Origin: SZUA-378 sp036652815
GTDB taxonomy: Bacteria; Bacillota; Clostridia; Lachnospirales; Lachnospiraceae
Assembly (NCBI GenBank): GCA_036652815.1
Contig: JAVVVE010000004.1
Span: forward strand, 59,697 to 123,696
DNA: 64,000 bases
Direction: 5' to 3'
The translations under genes were made by a program, and so were the position numbers. The notes below the pieces were generated by a model. The model saw only the letters and a list, made by a program, of their open reading frames with translations. It made no database searches and was not told the DNA's origin. Positions 52,848-62,494 of the stretch are shown one piece after another. Positions within the stretch are counted from its first letter, which is position 1. Every line of letters starts with the position of its first letter.

Positions 52848-54782
52848 TCAAAACACGAAAATAGCTGCTCCATATGCCGGCAGTGCATAGGCAATGGAAT
52901 ATTTCTGCGTATCCCATGGTATTGCTTCTGCCATAATCTCTTTCGGCTGAATAGCACCACTGCCACCAAATCTACTTTCATCACTATTTAATATTAATTT
53001 ATATTGTTTTAATTCCGGTACTCCGATTCTATAATCTTCTCTTGCCACCGGTGTAAGATTTAATACGAAGAGGAGCGTATTCTTCTTTTTAGCATTTCTG
53101 CGTACAAAACTATAGGTACTCTTTTCCGCATCTACTGCGTTCATCCATTCAAAGCCATCCCAGTCATGATCAATCTCGTACATGCAGGAATATTGCTGAT
53201 AAATATGCAAAAGCTCTCGGACATAATCCTGCATACCTTTATGTAACGGTTCTGCAAGGCAGGCCCAGTCAAGTTCTGTGGCTTCATTCCATTCGGATTC
53301 CTGTGCAAAATCCTGTCCCATAAATAATATCTTTTTACCGGAATGTCCCATCATATATGTATAACCAACACGCAGATTGGCATATTTGGAAGCTTCCTCT
53401 CCCGGCATCTTATTGATCATAGAATGTTTCAGATGAACCACTTCGTCATGTGATAATGGCAAAATGTAGTTCTCTGCATTGTTATAAGACATCGCAAACG
53501 TCAATGCGTGATGATTGTTTTTTCTGAAATAAGGATCTAACTCCATATACTCGCAGAAATCATGCATCCAACCCATGTTCCATTTAAAAGAGAATCCAAG
53601 ACCATCCTCTTCTATCGCACCGGTTACTTTAGGCCATGCCGTAGATTCCTCAGCAATCGTCATCACACCCGGGTAGGTTCCTAAAATTACCGAATTAAGA
53701 TGTTTAAAGAACTCTATGGCCTCTAAGTTTTTGTTACCGCCATATTTATTGGCAACCCACTGCCCATCTTCTTTGCTATAGTCTAAATACAGCATAGATG
53801 CTACCGCATCCACGCGAAGTCCGTCCACATGATATTCTTTAATCCAATAAAGTGCATTGGCAATCAGGAAGTTCACAACTTCTGTTTTGCCATAGTTAAA
53901 GATCTTGGTGCCCCACTGAGGATGCTCTCCCAGTCGTGGATCCGGGTGTTCAAAGAGACAAGTACCATCAAATTCTGCCAGTCCATGTGCATCCTTTGGA
54001 AAATGTGCCGGTACCCAGTCCAGGATAATGCCCAGATTATTCTTATGCAGTAGATTACATAAATACATAAAATCATCCGGCGTCCCATATCTGGAGGTCG
54101 GTGCATAATATCCGGTAACCTGATATCCCCAGGAACCATCATATGGATGTTCTGCAATCCCCATGAGTTCAATATGTGTATAATGCATATCCAGCATATA
54201 AGGTACGATTCTATCTGCAAACTCTCTATAGTTATAGAATCCATCCTGTGTACCATCCGGATGTTTCATCCAAGAACCGATATGACATTCATAAATCGCT
54301 ATGGGTTCTTTCTGAATATCTTTCGATACTCTCTTTTGCATCCAGGTCTGGTCTGTCCATGTAAAGGTACTAATATCATATATCTTAGAAGCTGTCCCCG
54401 GTCGTAATTCTGCATAACTGGCAAAGGGATCTGCTTTGTATAATTTTCTGCCATCCGGAGTCAGTATCAGAAACTTGTACATCTGGTTCTGCGTAGCTCC
54501 CGCTATAAATCCGGCAAAGATACCCCCATCTCCCAGACGCAGCAACGGATGTGACTCTTCATTCCATTCATTAAATTCACCAATCACATAAATCTTTGCT
54601 GCATTTGGTGCCCAAACTGCAAAATAAACACCTTTTACACCATCTTGCTCTGTGATATGTGCACCCAGTTTCTTATAGATGTCATAGTGTGTTCCCTGGC
54701 CAAACAGGTACTGATCTGCTGTCGAAATAAAGATTGATTCTTTCTTATCATGATTCCTGTGCTTATTTCTACGCAATGTCAT
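52848..54782 (-). CDS. glgB: 1,4-alpha-glucan branching enzyme
   Basis: Makes alpha-1,6 branches in glycogen. The 644 residues have an N-terminal carbohydrate-binding beta domain (YFAVWAPNAAKIYVIGEFNEW) and a GH13 barrel. Active-site elements are DWVPAHFPKD, the nucleophile D325 in GLRVDAVASM, the acid/base E378 in IAEESTAWP, and LSHDEVVH. A C-terminal all-beta domain follows. No other glg gene is adjacent. It starts 11 nt after the TPR protein gene, with GGAGG before the ATG, so the two are probably co-transcribed. Confidence 0.96.
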   Translation of the reverse strand: MTLRRNKHRNHDKKESIFISTADQYLFGQGTHYDIYKKLGAHITEQDGVKGVYFAVWAPNAAKIYVIGEFNEWNEESHPLLRLGDGGIFAGFIAGATQNQMYKFLILTPDGRKLYKADPFASYAELRPGTASKIYDISTFTWTDQTWMQKRVSKDIQKEPIAIYECHIGSWMKHPDGTQDGFYNYREFADRIVPYMLDMHYTHIELMGIAEHPYDGSWGYQVTGYYAPTSRYGTPDDFMYLCNLLHKNNLGIILDWVPAHFPKDAHGLAEFDGTCLFEHPDPRLGEHPQWGTKIFNYGKTEVVNFLIANALYWIKEYHVDGLRVDAVASMLYLDYSKEDGQWVANKYGGNKNLEAIEFFKHLNSVILGTYPGVMTIAEESTAWPKVTGAIEEDGLGFSFKWNMGWMHDFCEYMELDPYFRKNNHHALTFAMSYNNAENYILPLSHDEVVHLKHSMINKMPGEEASKYANLRVGYTYMMGHSGKKILFMGQDFAQESEWNEATELDWACLAEPLHKGMQDYVRELLHIYQQYSCMYEIDHDWDGFEWMNAVDAEKSTYSFVRRNAKKKNTLLFVLNLTPVAREDYRIGVPELKQYKLILNSDESRFGGSGAIQPKEIMAEAIPWDTQKYSIAYALPAYGAAIFVF

Positions 54783-54793
54783 CTATTGCCTCC

Positions 54794-57097
54794 TTAATAG
54801 TCGATAAAATCGTTCTCTTTTAATACAATCATATCTTCTTCATCATATCTCTTACCCAGCAAAATGTCCATAAAATGTGAGATTGTTTTTCGATTCACAT
54901 GATAGATTGCATCCTCCACGATCTCTTCCACATCTGCTATATTCACAATATGGTCACTTGTCTGCATCTCTGCGATGCGGGTATAGAGTGCCAATACACC
55001 CAGTTCATCGATATTATACTCTGCATCTAATGCATACTCTTTGGCATGAGCAACTAATGCATCGTTATTCAATTGCGGTACATTGATTCTGGCATTAAAG
55101 CTTTTCCCTAACGCCTCATTTTTTTGTAATAGCTTATCCATGTCTGCCGGGGTATCTTCTAATACGATAATAATACCTTTATTGCCCTGATCCAGACTCT
55201 TGGCTATCTTTCCGGCGGTCTCTTCGGACAATTCACTGGCTTTTTCTATAATCAAAGCTCCGTTTTCCAGCTTATTCAAGGTTGCACTGACATTCTTGGT
55301 GTTAAATATTGCACCTGTTACTTTAGCTACTTTTCCCGAAAAATTATTGTCCGTCAGTTGTACTTCACGAATCAGATTCTTTGCCACATCCAGCGTTCCG
55401 GTACCGACTTCTCCCGCTATAATAATATTACCGATATAAGGTGCCATACTAATCGCATCCAGTGTCTCCAGTAATTCTCTTTTTGCTTTCTTTGAATGTA
55501 ATAGTATACTGAATAATGCTTCTTCCTCTTCTGACAAAGCCCTTGTCGTATCATTAGATTCTGAAGACGTATCTGTTTCACTATCCGCTTTTTCCGAATT
55601 TTCTTCTTTATTTGTCTCTGCCGGTTCTACGGTCTCCGGTTCTACGGTCTCCGGTTCTACGGTCTCTTTTTCTATAATCTCATCTTCTATAGTCTCATCT
55701 TCTATAGTCTCGTGTATTTCCTCAAGCTCCTCGACTTCACCCAGTTCCTCCGATTCTGTCAATTCTTTTACTTTCGCATGGTTCTTGAGTGCTTCTTCCC
55801 GCAGGCGATAATTCTCTTCTTCTAATTTAGATGCATGCTCTAATTTAGCCAGTAGATCCGTCTTGGTTGCTTCATCAAATTCTGAAAACAACTGGCCTGT
55901 CTGTTCTAACACTTTTCTTCTGACATCAGCCAATCTTTTTTCTTTATTTTGTTTCTTGGTCTCTTCCCACTCTGCCAAAATATCCTTGATATTCATCTGT
56001 CCCGTAATCTGTTTCTCCAGTTGCGGTCCTTCCGGAACTACAAGGCTAATCTGGCCGTCATATTCTTGTGCCAGGATTTTGTCAAATTCATTTTCTTCTG
56101 CTGTTTCATTAGATTGTGCCTCTGTGTACAGGACTTCCTGTAAATCTGTCTCAGTTGGCATTACGCCGGTATCCTGTAGCAGCGGTGCTGTAAAAAACTT
56201 TGTAATATCCTCTGCTGACATCACAGTCTCGGTCTCGGCTTTTTCTTCGGCTTCGACCTCTTCTTCGGCTTCGACCTCTTCTTCGACTTCTGCTTCTTCT
56301 TCGTCCGGCATTTCATCATCAAACATAAATTCTTTCATGCTCTCAGCCAGCTCTGCCTGAAGATTAATGGTGTTATATTTCCCAACATCCATCGTCTTCA
56401 CTTGTATATTCATCTCATCATCATCGTCGTCATCATCGTCTGCCACCGGTTCTTGATTGGCACTTACCGCCAACGGTTTATTATGATTGACCAATTGGTT
56501 GTATTTTTCTTGCTGTAATGTCGATAAAGGAGCATGCAGCATCTTAAGCTCCATGGCCTTTAAAACATATTTTCCTTCTCCGAACCACAGTACTAATTCG
56601 TCACATTCTTCTACGCACTTCGTACTCAGACCAATACGGTGGTAGAGGTATGCCAGTTCATACGCCCATTTTTCTCGATAGTCTCTCTTCTTAAATTCTT
56701 CCAAAACGGAAATTCTTTCTTCTAAACTCACTTCCTGTGCTTCGTACAGCTTATACTGGAGGATATATCTTCCGGTATCTTTCGGTGCCAATTGTACAAA
56801 TTCTTTAAAATATTCCACTGCCTGTAGTGTATCTTCCATCTTAATCGATAATTCACACAGGGAGTAAAGTATCGTCCGTCCTCCCGGATGCCGCTCATAA
56901 GCCAGTAAAAGTAACTCTTTACTGTCTTCATATCTGCGATTGACCTTATAAATATCACTGACTATTGTCAGCATCATAACACTCTTGACTCTGGTCCAAT
57001 CAATCATATCGGCAACGGTCATTGCCTCAACATATTTCTTGGATGCCGCCAATGTCTTAATCTCTTCTGCCCGAACTTTGTATTCATACTTATCCAA
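54794..57097 (-). CDS. TPR protein with acidic linkers and a degenerate AAA+ C-terminal domain
   Basis: A 767-residue cytoplasmic protein of unknown function. Residues 1-190 are helical TPR-like hairpins. Then come acidic low-complexity regions: an Asp run (220-227), EEVEAEEEVEAEE, and ETVEPETVEP repeats (about 478-492). Residues ~530-740 look like an AAA+ module, but the P-loop reads GEVGTGT (562-568) without the lysine. The Walker B equivalent reads ALIIEK (614-619) instead of hhhhDE. It therefore probably cannot hydrolyse ATP. The TTG at 57097 has GAGGTG five nucleotides upstream and gives the N-terminus MDKYEYKVRAEE. It is upstream of glgB. Confidence 0.78.
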   Translation of the reverse strand: MDKYEYKVRAEEIKTLAASKKYVEAMTVADMIDWTRVKSVMMLTIVSDIYKVNRRYEDSKELLLLAYERHPGGRTILYSLCELSIKMEDTLQAVEYFKEFVQLAPKDTGRYILQYKLYEAQEVSLEERISVLEEFKKRDYREKWAYELAYLYHRIGLSTKCVEECDELVLWFGEGKYVLKAMELKMLHAPLSTLQQEKYNQLVNHNKPLAVSANQEPVADDDDDDDDEMNIQVKTMDVGKYNTINLQAELAESMKEFMFDDEMPDEEEAEVEEEVEAEEEVEAEEKAETETVMSAEDITKFFTAPLLQDTGVMPTETDLQEVLYTEAQSNETAEENEFDKILAQEYDGQISLVVPEGPQLEKQITGQMNIKDILAEWEETKKQNKEKRLADVRRKVLEQTGQLFSEFDEATKTDLLAKLEHASKLEEENYRLREEALKNHAKVKELTESEELGEVEELEEIHETIEDETIEDEIIEKETVEPETVEPETVEPAETNKEENSEKADSETDTSSESNDTTRALSEEEEALFSILLHSKKAKRELLETLDAISMAPYIGNIIIAGEVGTGTLDVAKNLIREVQLTDNNFSGKVAKVTGAIFNTKNVSATLNKLENGALIIEKASELSEETAGKIAKSLDQGNKGIIIVLEDTPADMDKLLQKNEALGKSFNARINVPQLNNDALVAHAKEYALDAEYNIDELGVLALYTRIAEMQTSDHIVNIADVEEIVEDAIYHVNRKTISHFMDILLGKRYDEEDMIVLKENDFIDY

Positions 57098-57148
57098 AGT
57101 ATCACCTCGTATATATTCCACCACTTATCTACCGTTTTACTAACTTTT

Positions 57149-57177
57149 AGTTTATCATACCATATACGTTATGTCAA
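57149..57177 (-). promoter_or_regulatory. Candidate promoter of the TPR-AAA gene
   Basis: TTGACA (57172-57177) and TAAACT (57149-57154), 17-bp spacer, minus strand. The -35 overlaps the rsmA stop region. Confidence 0.5.
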
Positions 57178-58043
57178 AAGGATTTCAACCACAATATGTT
57201 GGAAATATGAGCAAATTGTTCTAGATTTAATGCCTCACCGCGAATGGTTAAAGATAGGTTCATCTCTTCTAATGCCTCGATCAGGATTTCTTTGCCAAGA
57301 GACAGACTGTCTGCGTTCTGTAGCCCATTCATTAGGGTTTTACGTCTTTGATTAAAGGAAGCCCTTATAATCTTAAAAAAGAATGCTTCATTCTCTACCG
57401 CTACCGGAGGTGTCTCGTATTTATCGAGTCTAATCACAGCCGAACCCACTTTTGGCTGTGGCATAAAACAGGTTGGCGGTACCTGCATCACAACATGCGG
57501 ATGCGCATAATATTGAACTGCAAGCGACAATGCTCCGTAGTCCTTGGTTCCCGGGCCCACCTGCATCCTATCAGCGACTTCTTTCTGTACCATAATCGTG
57601 ATGCTCTCCAGTGGCACATGACTCTCAAATAAACCCATGATAATCGGTGTTGTAATATAATAAGGAAGATTAGCCACCACTTTGATCGGCTTACCTTGAT
57701 TCCTTTCCTGTACCAACTGATTCATATCCACCTTTAAGATGTCTTCATTTAATACCGTCACATTGTCATATGCTGACAGGGTATCCTCTAAAATCGGGAT
57801 CAAAGCCTTGTCTATCTCAACCGCAATAACCTCTTTTGCTACTTCCGCAAGATATTGTGTCATCGTTCCGATACCGGGTCCTATTTCTATCACACAATCT
57901 TCCTTCGTAATCTGTGCCGATTCGACTATCTTGTCTAAAATATTTCCATCAATCAAAAAATTCTGCCCGTATTTCTTTCGAAACATAAAATGATACTTTT
58001 TCAAGATCTCTATGGTATTCTTAGGGTTTGCTAATGTTGGCAT
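57174..58043 (-). CDS. rsmA: 16S rRNA dimethyladenosine transferase
   Basis: Dimethylates two adjacent adenosines in helix 45 of 16S rRNA (KsgA). The 289 residues have KKYGQNFLIDGNILDKIVE, the SAM-binding motif IEIGPGIGTMTQYLAE, the acidic AVEID, and the catalytic NLPYYITTPI. A helical C-terminal domain includes RASFNQRRKTL. It is full length. It lies 54 nt after tatD on the same strand, the common tatD-(rnmV)-rsmA order with rnmV missing. Confidence 0.96.
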   Translation of the reverse strand: MPTLANPKNTIEILKKYHFMFRKKYGQNFLIDGNILDKIVESAQITKEDCVIEIGPGIGTMTQYLAEVAKEVIAVEIDKALIPILEDTLSAYDNVTVLNEDILKVDMNQLVQERNQGKPIKVVANLPYYITTPIIMGLFESHVPLESITIMVQKEVADRMQVGPGTKDYGALSLAVQYYAHPHVVMQVPPTCFMPQPKVGSAVIRLDKYETPPVAVENEAFFFKIIRASFNQRRKTLMNGLQNADSLSLGKEILIEALEEMNLSLTIRGEALNLEQFAHISNILWLKSF

Positions 58044-58097
58044 ATCCTGTCCTTCTTCCTGTGGATGTTCCTAATAGTTACGTTCCTTGTTATCTAT

Positions 58098-58874
58098 CTA
58101 TGATGCCATGCCAAAAATCGACTTGGCATTATGATACGTTTGTTCTGCGACTTCTTCTGTGCTCATGTCTTTCAGCAGGGCTATTTCTTTAATAATCTCC
58201 GGAAGATATAAGGATGAATTACGTTCGCCTCTGTAAGGAGTCGGTGCCAGATAAGGGCAATCCGTCTCTATCACGATTTTCTCTATGGGAATACTTTGCA
58301 CTGCCTCTTTTACTTTTTTGGCATTCTTAAACGTTACGACTCCACCGATTCCGAAATAGAACCCCAGTTTCAGGTATTCCTTTGCCATCTCTTTGGAATA
58401 AGAATAACAGTGTATGATTCCTGTGATAGGATGCCTGTGATTCATTTCCTTTAATATCTCAAAAGTGTCTTCTGCCGCATCTCTCGAGTGGACAATCACC
58501 GGTAGATTCACTTCTACCGCCAATTCCAGTTGTCTGCTAAACCACTTTTTTTGTAGATCTTTGTCACACTCTTCTCGGGAATAATCCAATCCGATTTCTC
58601 CAATCGCCACTACTTTCGCCGTCTGACTCTTATCCTTTAGCCATACCATATCAGCTTCTGTGAGCTCACCCACCTCATCAGGGTGGACACCTATCGCTCC
58701 ATATACCGAGTCGTATTCCTGCGTTAAAGCGATTGTCCTTTTAGAGGATTCCATATCCGCACCTACATTGACAACATATTCGATCCCTTCTTCTTTCATT
58801 TTATGGAATAAGGCTGTTCTGTCTTCTGCAAACGCCTCATCATTATAATGGGCATGACTGTCAAATATCCTCAT
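58098..58874 (-). CDS. tatD: TatD family hydrolase (metal-dependent DNase)
   Basis: TIM-barrel metal hydrolase with DNase activity in studied members. The 258 residues contain the N-terminal metal site DSHAHYND and the middle ligand GEIGLDYSREE. Further ligands lie in PVIVHSRDAAEDT, HCYSYSKEMA and the C-terminal ETDCPYLAPTPYRGERNS. All expected metal ligands are present. GAGGAAAAG precedes the ATG. It is divergent from the tRNA-Lys gene and upstream of rsmA. Confidence 0.95.
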   Translation of the reverse strand: MRIFDSHAHYNDEAFAEDRTALFHKMKEEGIEYVVNVGADMESSKRTIALTQEYDSVYGAIGVHPDEVGELTEADMVWLKDKSQTAKVVAIGEIGLDYSREECDKDLQKKWFSRQLELAVEVNLPVIVHSRDAAEDTFEILKEMNHRHPITGIIHCYSYSKEMAKEYLKLGFYFGIGGVVTFKNAKKVKEAVQSIPIEKIVIETDCPYLAPTPYRGERNSSLYLPEIIKEIALLKDMSTEEVAEQTYHNAKSIFGMAS

Positions 58875-58925
58875 TTCTTTTCCTCACTTCCCTAATGCTA
58901 TCTATTTATATTTTTTAAAAAGTAC

Positions 58926-58954
58926 TTGCAATGCATGTCGTATTATATTATAAT
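58926..58954 (+). promoter_or_regulatory. Sigma-A promoter of tRNA-Lys
   Basis: TTGCAA (58926-58931) and TATAAT (58949-58954), 17-bp spacer, plus strand; the tRNA begins 24 nt after the -10. Confidence 0.8.
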
Positions 58955-58978
58955 GACTCTTGTGTCTGTACTAAGTTC

Positions 58979-59051
58979 GCGTTTTTAGCTCAGTTGGTAG
59001 AGCACCTGACTCTTAATCAGGGTGTCCAGGGTTCGAATCCCTGAAGACGCA
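58979..59051 (+). tRNA. tRNA-Lys (anticodon CTT)
   Basis: A 73-nt cloverleaf. The acceptor arms GCGTTTT and AAGACGC pair (one T-G). The D arm has AGTTGGTA, the anticodon stem CCTGA/TCAGG encloses CTCTTAA with anticodon CTT, and the T arm is CAGGG-TTCGAAT-CCCTG. The discriminator is A, and no CCA is encoded. Confidence 0.97.
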
Positions 59052-59055
59052 TTTG

Positions 59056-59099
59056 AAACACTGTTTTTGTGATGTTATATCATGGGGATGGTGTTTTTT
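59056..59099 (+). terminator. Possible terminator after tRNA-Lys
   Basis: AAACAC (59056-59061) pairs with GTGTTT (59091-59096), with an inner TGAT/ATCA pair, followed by six T. The loop is long and it overlaps the end of a convergent MATE gene, so support is moderate. Confidence 0.45.
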
Positions 59100-60439
59100 A
59101 GTTCCTTTTTTAATAAAAGCACTGCCAAAACGGCTGCAATAATCTCTGCAATCGGAAAAGAGATCCACACTCCCATCAGTCCCAGGAATCGACTGCACAC
59201 GATAGATACCGGCAAAATAATCACCAACTGTCTGAGCATCGTTATAATCAGACTTTGTACCCCTTTTCCGATGGATTCAAATACTGCACCTGCAAGAATA
59301 CCCAGTGTAGATGGTAAGAATCCGATACTGATGATACGAAGTGCCAGCACTCCCATCTCTTTCATCTCTTTATTTGACTTGAAAATATCCATGATCTGAA
59401 CAGGAAAAAACCAAAACAGCATAGTCCCAAGCAACATAATCGTTCCAACGATGCCTATAGATATCCCAAGTGCTTCTTTCTCTCTCTTTTGATCTCCTGC
59501 CCCATAATTATATGAAATAATCGGCCGAACCCCTTGTATCAAACCATTTGCCGGCATATAGACAAAGGTCTGCAGTTTGTAATAGATACCAAAAACCGAA
59601 ACTGCCACAGCAGAAAAGCTTACCAATATCCCATTCAATCCTGCAATCAAAATAGATGGTAACGCCATGATCAAGGTAGATGGCAGTGCTACGGCATACA
59701 CCTGTTTCACCATAATCAGATTCTTCTTGTCCCAGTGGATTCTATGAAGCTTTAGTCCGCCTTTCCCCTGTACCAATAAAATCATACTGAGCACACAGGA
59801 AACGATCTGCCCCATCACAGTAGCGATGGCAGCGCCTTTGACTCCCAACACCGGACAACCAAATAATCCAAAGATAAGGATGGGATCCATCACCAGATTC
59901 ACGACACAGCCGATTCCCTGTAATGCCATCGGAATCAGCATCTTACCTGTTGCCTGAAACATTTTCTCGATCATGATATGGAAGAGTTGTCCAAAACTAA
60001 ACAGAACAATAATATAACCATAATCATAGCACAGAGAGGCTACCTCCGCTGTTTTGGCAAACACTGCTACAAATGGTTTCATACACAGTATCCCCAGTAA
60101 AGCAATCAGAATATAATGAATCAGCGTCAAGAAAAATCCCATCGTACAGGCTTTGTCAACCTTTTCTGTATCTCCGGCTCCCAGATTTCTTGCGATATAA
60201 GAATTTAATCCGATTCCCAGACCAACTGCAATAGATAACGCAAGGTTCTGAATCGGAAAAATAATAGATACCGCCGACAATGCCTCTTCACTTACTCTGG
60301 CCACAAAGATACTGTCCACGATATTGTATAAAGACTGTATCAACATCGATAGCATTGGTGGAACTGCCATAGATATAATCAGAGGAAGCATCTTCTTACT
60401 CCCCATTTGATTTCTTTCCTGTTGCCTGCTTTCTGTCAT
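59075..60439 (-). CDS. MATE family efflux transporter (second of a tandem pair)
   Basis: Cation-coupled multidrug or metabolite exporter. The 454 residues have about twelve membrane segments in two halves. Typical stretches are PPMLSMLIQSLYNIVDSIFVA at the start of the first half (split, family motif) and NGLIQGVRPIISYNYGAGD in the second. It overlaps the preceding MATE gene by 4 nt, with GGAG seven nucleotides before the ATG. The two proteins are clearly related but diverged. The substrate is unknown. Its 3' end converges on tRNA-Lys. Confidence 0.92.
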   Translation of the reverse strand: MTESRQQERNQMGSKKMLPLIISMAVPPMLSMLIQSLYNIVDSIFVARVSEEALSAVSIIFPIQNLALSIAVGLGIGLNSYIARNLGAGDTEKVDKACTMGFFLTLIHYILIALLGILCMKPFVAVFAKTAEVASLCYDYGYIIVLFSFGQLFHIMIEKMFQATGKMLIPMALQGIGCVVNLVMDPILIFGLFGCPVLGVKGAAIATVMGQIVSCVLSMILLVQGKGGLKLHRIHWDKKNLIMVKQVYAVALPSTLIMALPSILIAGLNGILVSFSAVAVSVFGIYYKLQTFVYMPANGLIQGVRPIISYNYGAGDQKREKEALGISIGIVGTIMLLGTMLFWFFPVQIMDIFKSNKEMKEMGVLALRIISIGFLPSTLGILAGAVFESIGKGVQSLIITMLRQLVIILPVSIVCSRFLGLMGVWISFPIAEIIAAVLAVLLLKKELKNTIPMI

Positions 60440-61794
60440 AATACAGCTCCTCTATACAATATCTTCTTGATACCAAACATATAAAATAATGAACTGGATA
60501 TTGCGCTGATGACATCACAGATAGGCTCTGCGTAAAAGATAGCAGTAACATCAAAGTATCTTGGCAATATAAATATTCCAATCATAAATATAATCTTTCT
60601 AAAAAGTGATAACGTGATCGCAAATCTGGCAATCCCCATACCCGATAAGCCATCCACAACAGTATATTGGATGGCAAGAGGAATAATCATCAAAGAATAT
60701 ACTTTAATCGCCCAAACCGACAGCTTAACATATTCCGGGTTCTGGGTAAATAAATAAACAAAATACTCCGGTATCGTATGTGCGATAATAAACATAATAC
60801 CTGTAAATCCCATACTCAATAAAAGGATGTGTTTCTCCGCGCGCATGACCCTTTCCGGCCTGTTTGCTCCATAATTATATCCAAGGATAGTTTGTGTACC
60901 ACCGGTGATTCCGGCAAGCGGCATCGTAATGATTAGCATAAAGCTCTGTACGATAGTGGCACATGCGATCAGTTTATCTCCTTGCGCCACACCTCCATAC
61001 CGCTGTAACAGTGCATTTAATCCAATAATCAAAATACTGTCACTGGCAACGATAAAGAATGGGGATAGTCCGATTAACAAGACCTTCTTAACAATGCTGC
61101 TTTGCAGTCTTCGCCATGTTATCTTAATCGGAATCTTTTTACTAAGCAGAATATGTAATACATAGATACAGGAAAACATCTGTGATAATACAGTAGCAAT
61201 TGCTGCACCTTTTACACCCATATGTAATACAAAGATAAAGATAGGATCCAATATAATATTCAATACTGCTCCGATAATAACAGCCATCATTCCTTTTTTA
61301 GCATAACCCTGACAGATAATGAATTGATTCATACCCATTGTCATCAGTGCAAAAAAAGTCCCGCACAGATAGATGGTAAGGTATTCATTGGCATAAGCAA
61401 ATATACTTTCACTCGCTCCAAACCACATGAGCAGATTGTCTTTTAAAAGAAATGCCAGCACACTGAGTGCTACGATAATAATACATAATACAACAAAGCA
61501 GTTTGAAAGAATCTCTTTCGCTTCTTCCTCTTTCTTCTGACCGAGTTTAATACTCATCAGTGGTGCACCGCCTGCTCCCACCAAAAAAGAAAATGCTGAG
61601 ATTAAGGTAACGATAGGCCCGCAAACCCCAACTCCGGCCAGTGCATTCTCCCCTATCACAGCTATATTGCCAATGTACATTCGATCTACAATACTATATA
61701 GGACACTGACAAACTGAGCAATCATAGATGGAATCGCAAGTCTCCACACCAACTGCTTGATATTATCCGAATCCAGATTATTCTCTATCTTCAT
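60436..61794 (-). CDS. MATE family efflux transporter (first of a tandem pair)
   Basis: The 452 residues have twelve predicted membrane segments. Family landmarks are LAIPSMIAQFVSVLYSIVDR, GAGGAPLMSIKLGQKKEEEA and AGITGGTQTILGYNYGANRPERV. It overlaps the HAD gene upstream and the second MATE gene downstream by 4 nt each, so the three are translated as a coupled unit. The substrate is unknown. Confidence 0.92.
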   Translation of the reverse strand: MKIENNLDSDNIKQLVWRLAIPSMIAQFVSVLYSIVDRMYIGNIAVIGENALAGVGVCGPIVTLISAFSFLVGAGGAPLMSIKLGQKKEEEAKEILSNCFVVLCIIIVALSVLAFLLKDNLLMWFGASESIFAYANEYLTIYLCGTFFALMTMGMNQFIICQGYAKKGMMAVIIGAVLNIILDPIFIFVLHMGVKGAAIATVLSQMFSCIYVLHILLSKKIPIKITWRRLQSSIVKKVLLIGLSPFFIVASDSILIIGLNALLQRYGGVAQGDKLIACATIVQSFMLIITMPLAGITGGTQTILGYNYGANRPERVMRAEKHILLLSMGFTGIMFIIAHTIPEYFVYLFTQNPEYVKLSVWAIKVYSLMIIPLAIQYTVVDGLSGMGIARFAITLSLFRKIIFMIGIFILPRYFDVTAIFYAEPICDVISAISSSLFYMFGIKKILYRGAVL

Positions 61795-62456
61795 GGTATT
61801 TTATTCCTTATCAGATACTCTTTCATCTCTAACAATGTATTTAACTTGCAGTATAAAAGAGCATCGATTTGTGTAGTTGCTTCTATCATATCAGGAATCA
61901 TAATCACTTTCATACCGGCTGCATAAGCCGATTTAATGCCATTAGGGGAATCTTCTATTGCAATACTGTTGCATGGATTGACACCCAGTTCTTCACATGC
62001 TTTGAGATAGATATCCGGCTGCGGTTTACTATGCTCTACTTTATCGCCACCGATAATCACGCTAAAACATTGTGTAAGGCCTGTTTTCTCCAGGTGCTTA
62101 TATACCCTCTCTGTAATGGAAGAAGATGCAATACCCACTTTAAGATCGGTAGTGGCCAGATAATCCAATATCTCATGGAGTCCTTCTTTAATCGGGAGTC
62201 CTTCCCTATCAATCAAAGCATGGAATCTCTTTGCGGAACGCTTTGTGAACTCTTCAAAAGGAAATGCTTTTCCTAATTTTTGTGCAAACATAACCCTTGT
62301 ATCATTGTGGTTTAGACCAACGCCGCCGTTAATAAGTTCTTCTCTATGCTCTACCGGTATCTTCATTTCCTCTGCTGTCTGATACCAGCAAGTCCTAAAC
62401 AGTCGTTCTGTATCAAACAACACGCCATCCATATCAAATACAATTCCTTCTAACAT
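61791..62456 (-). CDS. HAD superfamily phosphatase/phosphomutase (beta-phosphoglucomutase-like)
   Basis: A 221-residue HAD hydrolase of subfamily IA. Motif I is FDMDGVLFDTE with both catalytic aspartates, motif II is GIASSS, the lysine lies in HSKPQPDIY, and motif III is AIEDSPNGIKSA. A four-helix cap is inserted after motif I. The substrate may be a sugar phosphate, but sequence cannot tell. It heads a three-gene unit with two MATE genes, under a good promoter at 62495-62523. Confidence 0.92.
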   Translation of the reverse strand: MLEGIVFDMDGVLFDTERLFRTCWYQTAEEMKIPVEHREELINGGVGLNHNDTRVMFAQKLGKAFPFEEFTKRSAKRFHALIDREGLPIKEGLHEILDYLATTDLKVGIASSSITERVYKHLEKTGLTQCFSVIIGGDKVEHSKPQPDIYLKACEELGVNPCNSIAIEDSPNGIKSAYAAGMKVIMIPDMIEATTQIDALLYCKLNTLLEMKEYLIRNKIP

Positions 62457-62494
62457 GTCCCTTTTGCTCCTTTTCCTTTAAGCGTAACAGAAAT

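Noticed and set aside
59013..59198. Open frame on the minus strand across tRNA-Lys and the MATE 3' end
   Set aside because: It is antisense to the tRNA and out of frame with the MATE gene; no ribosome site.
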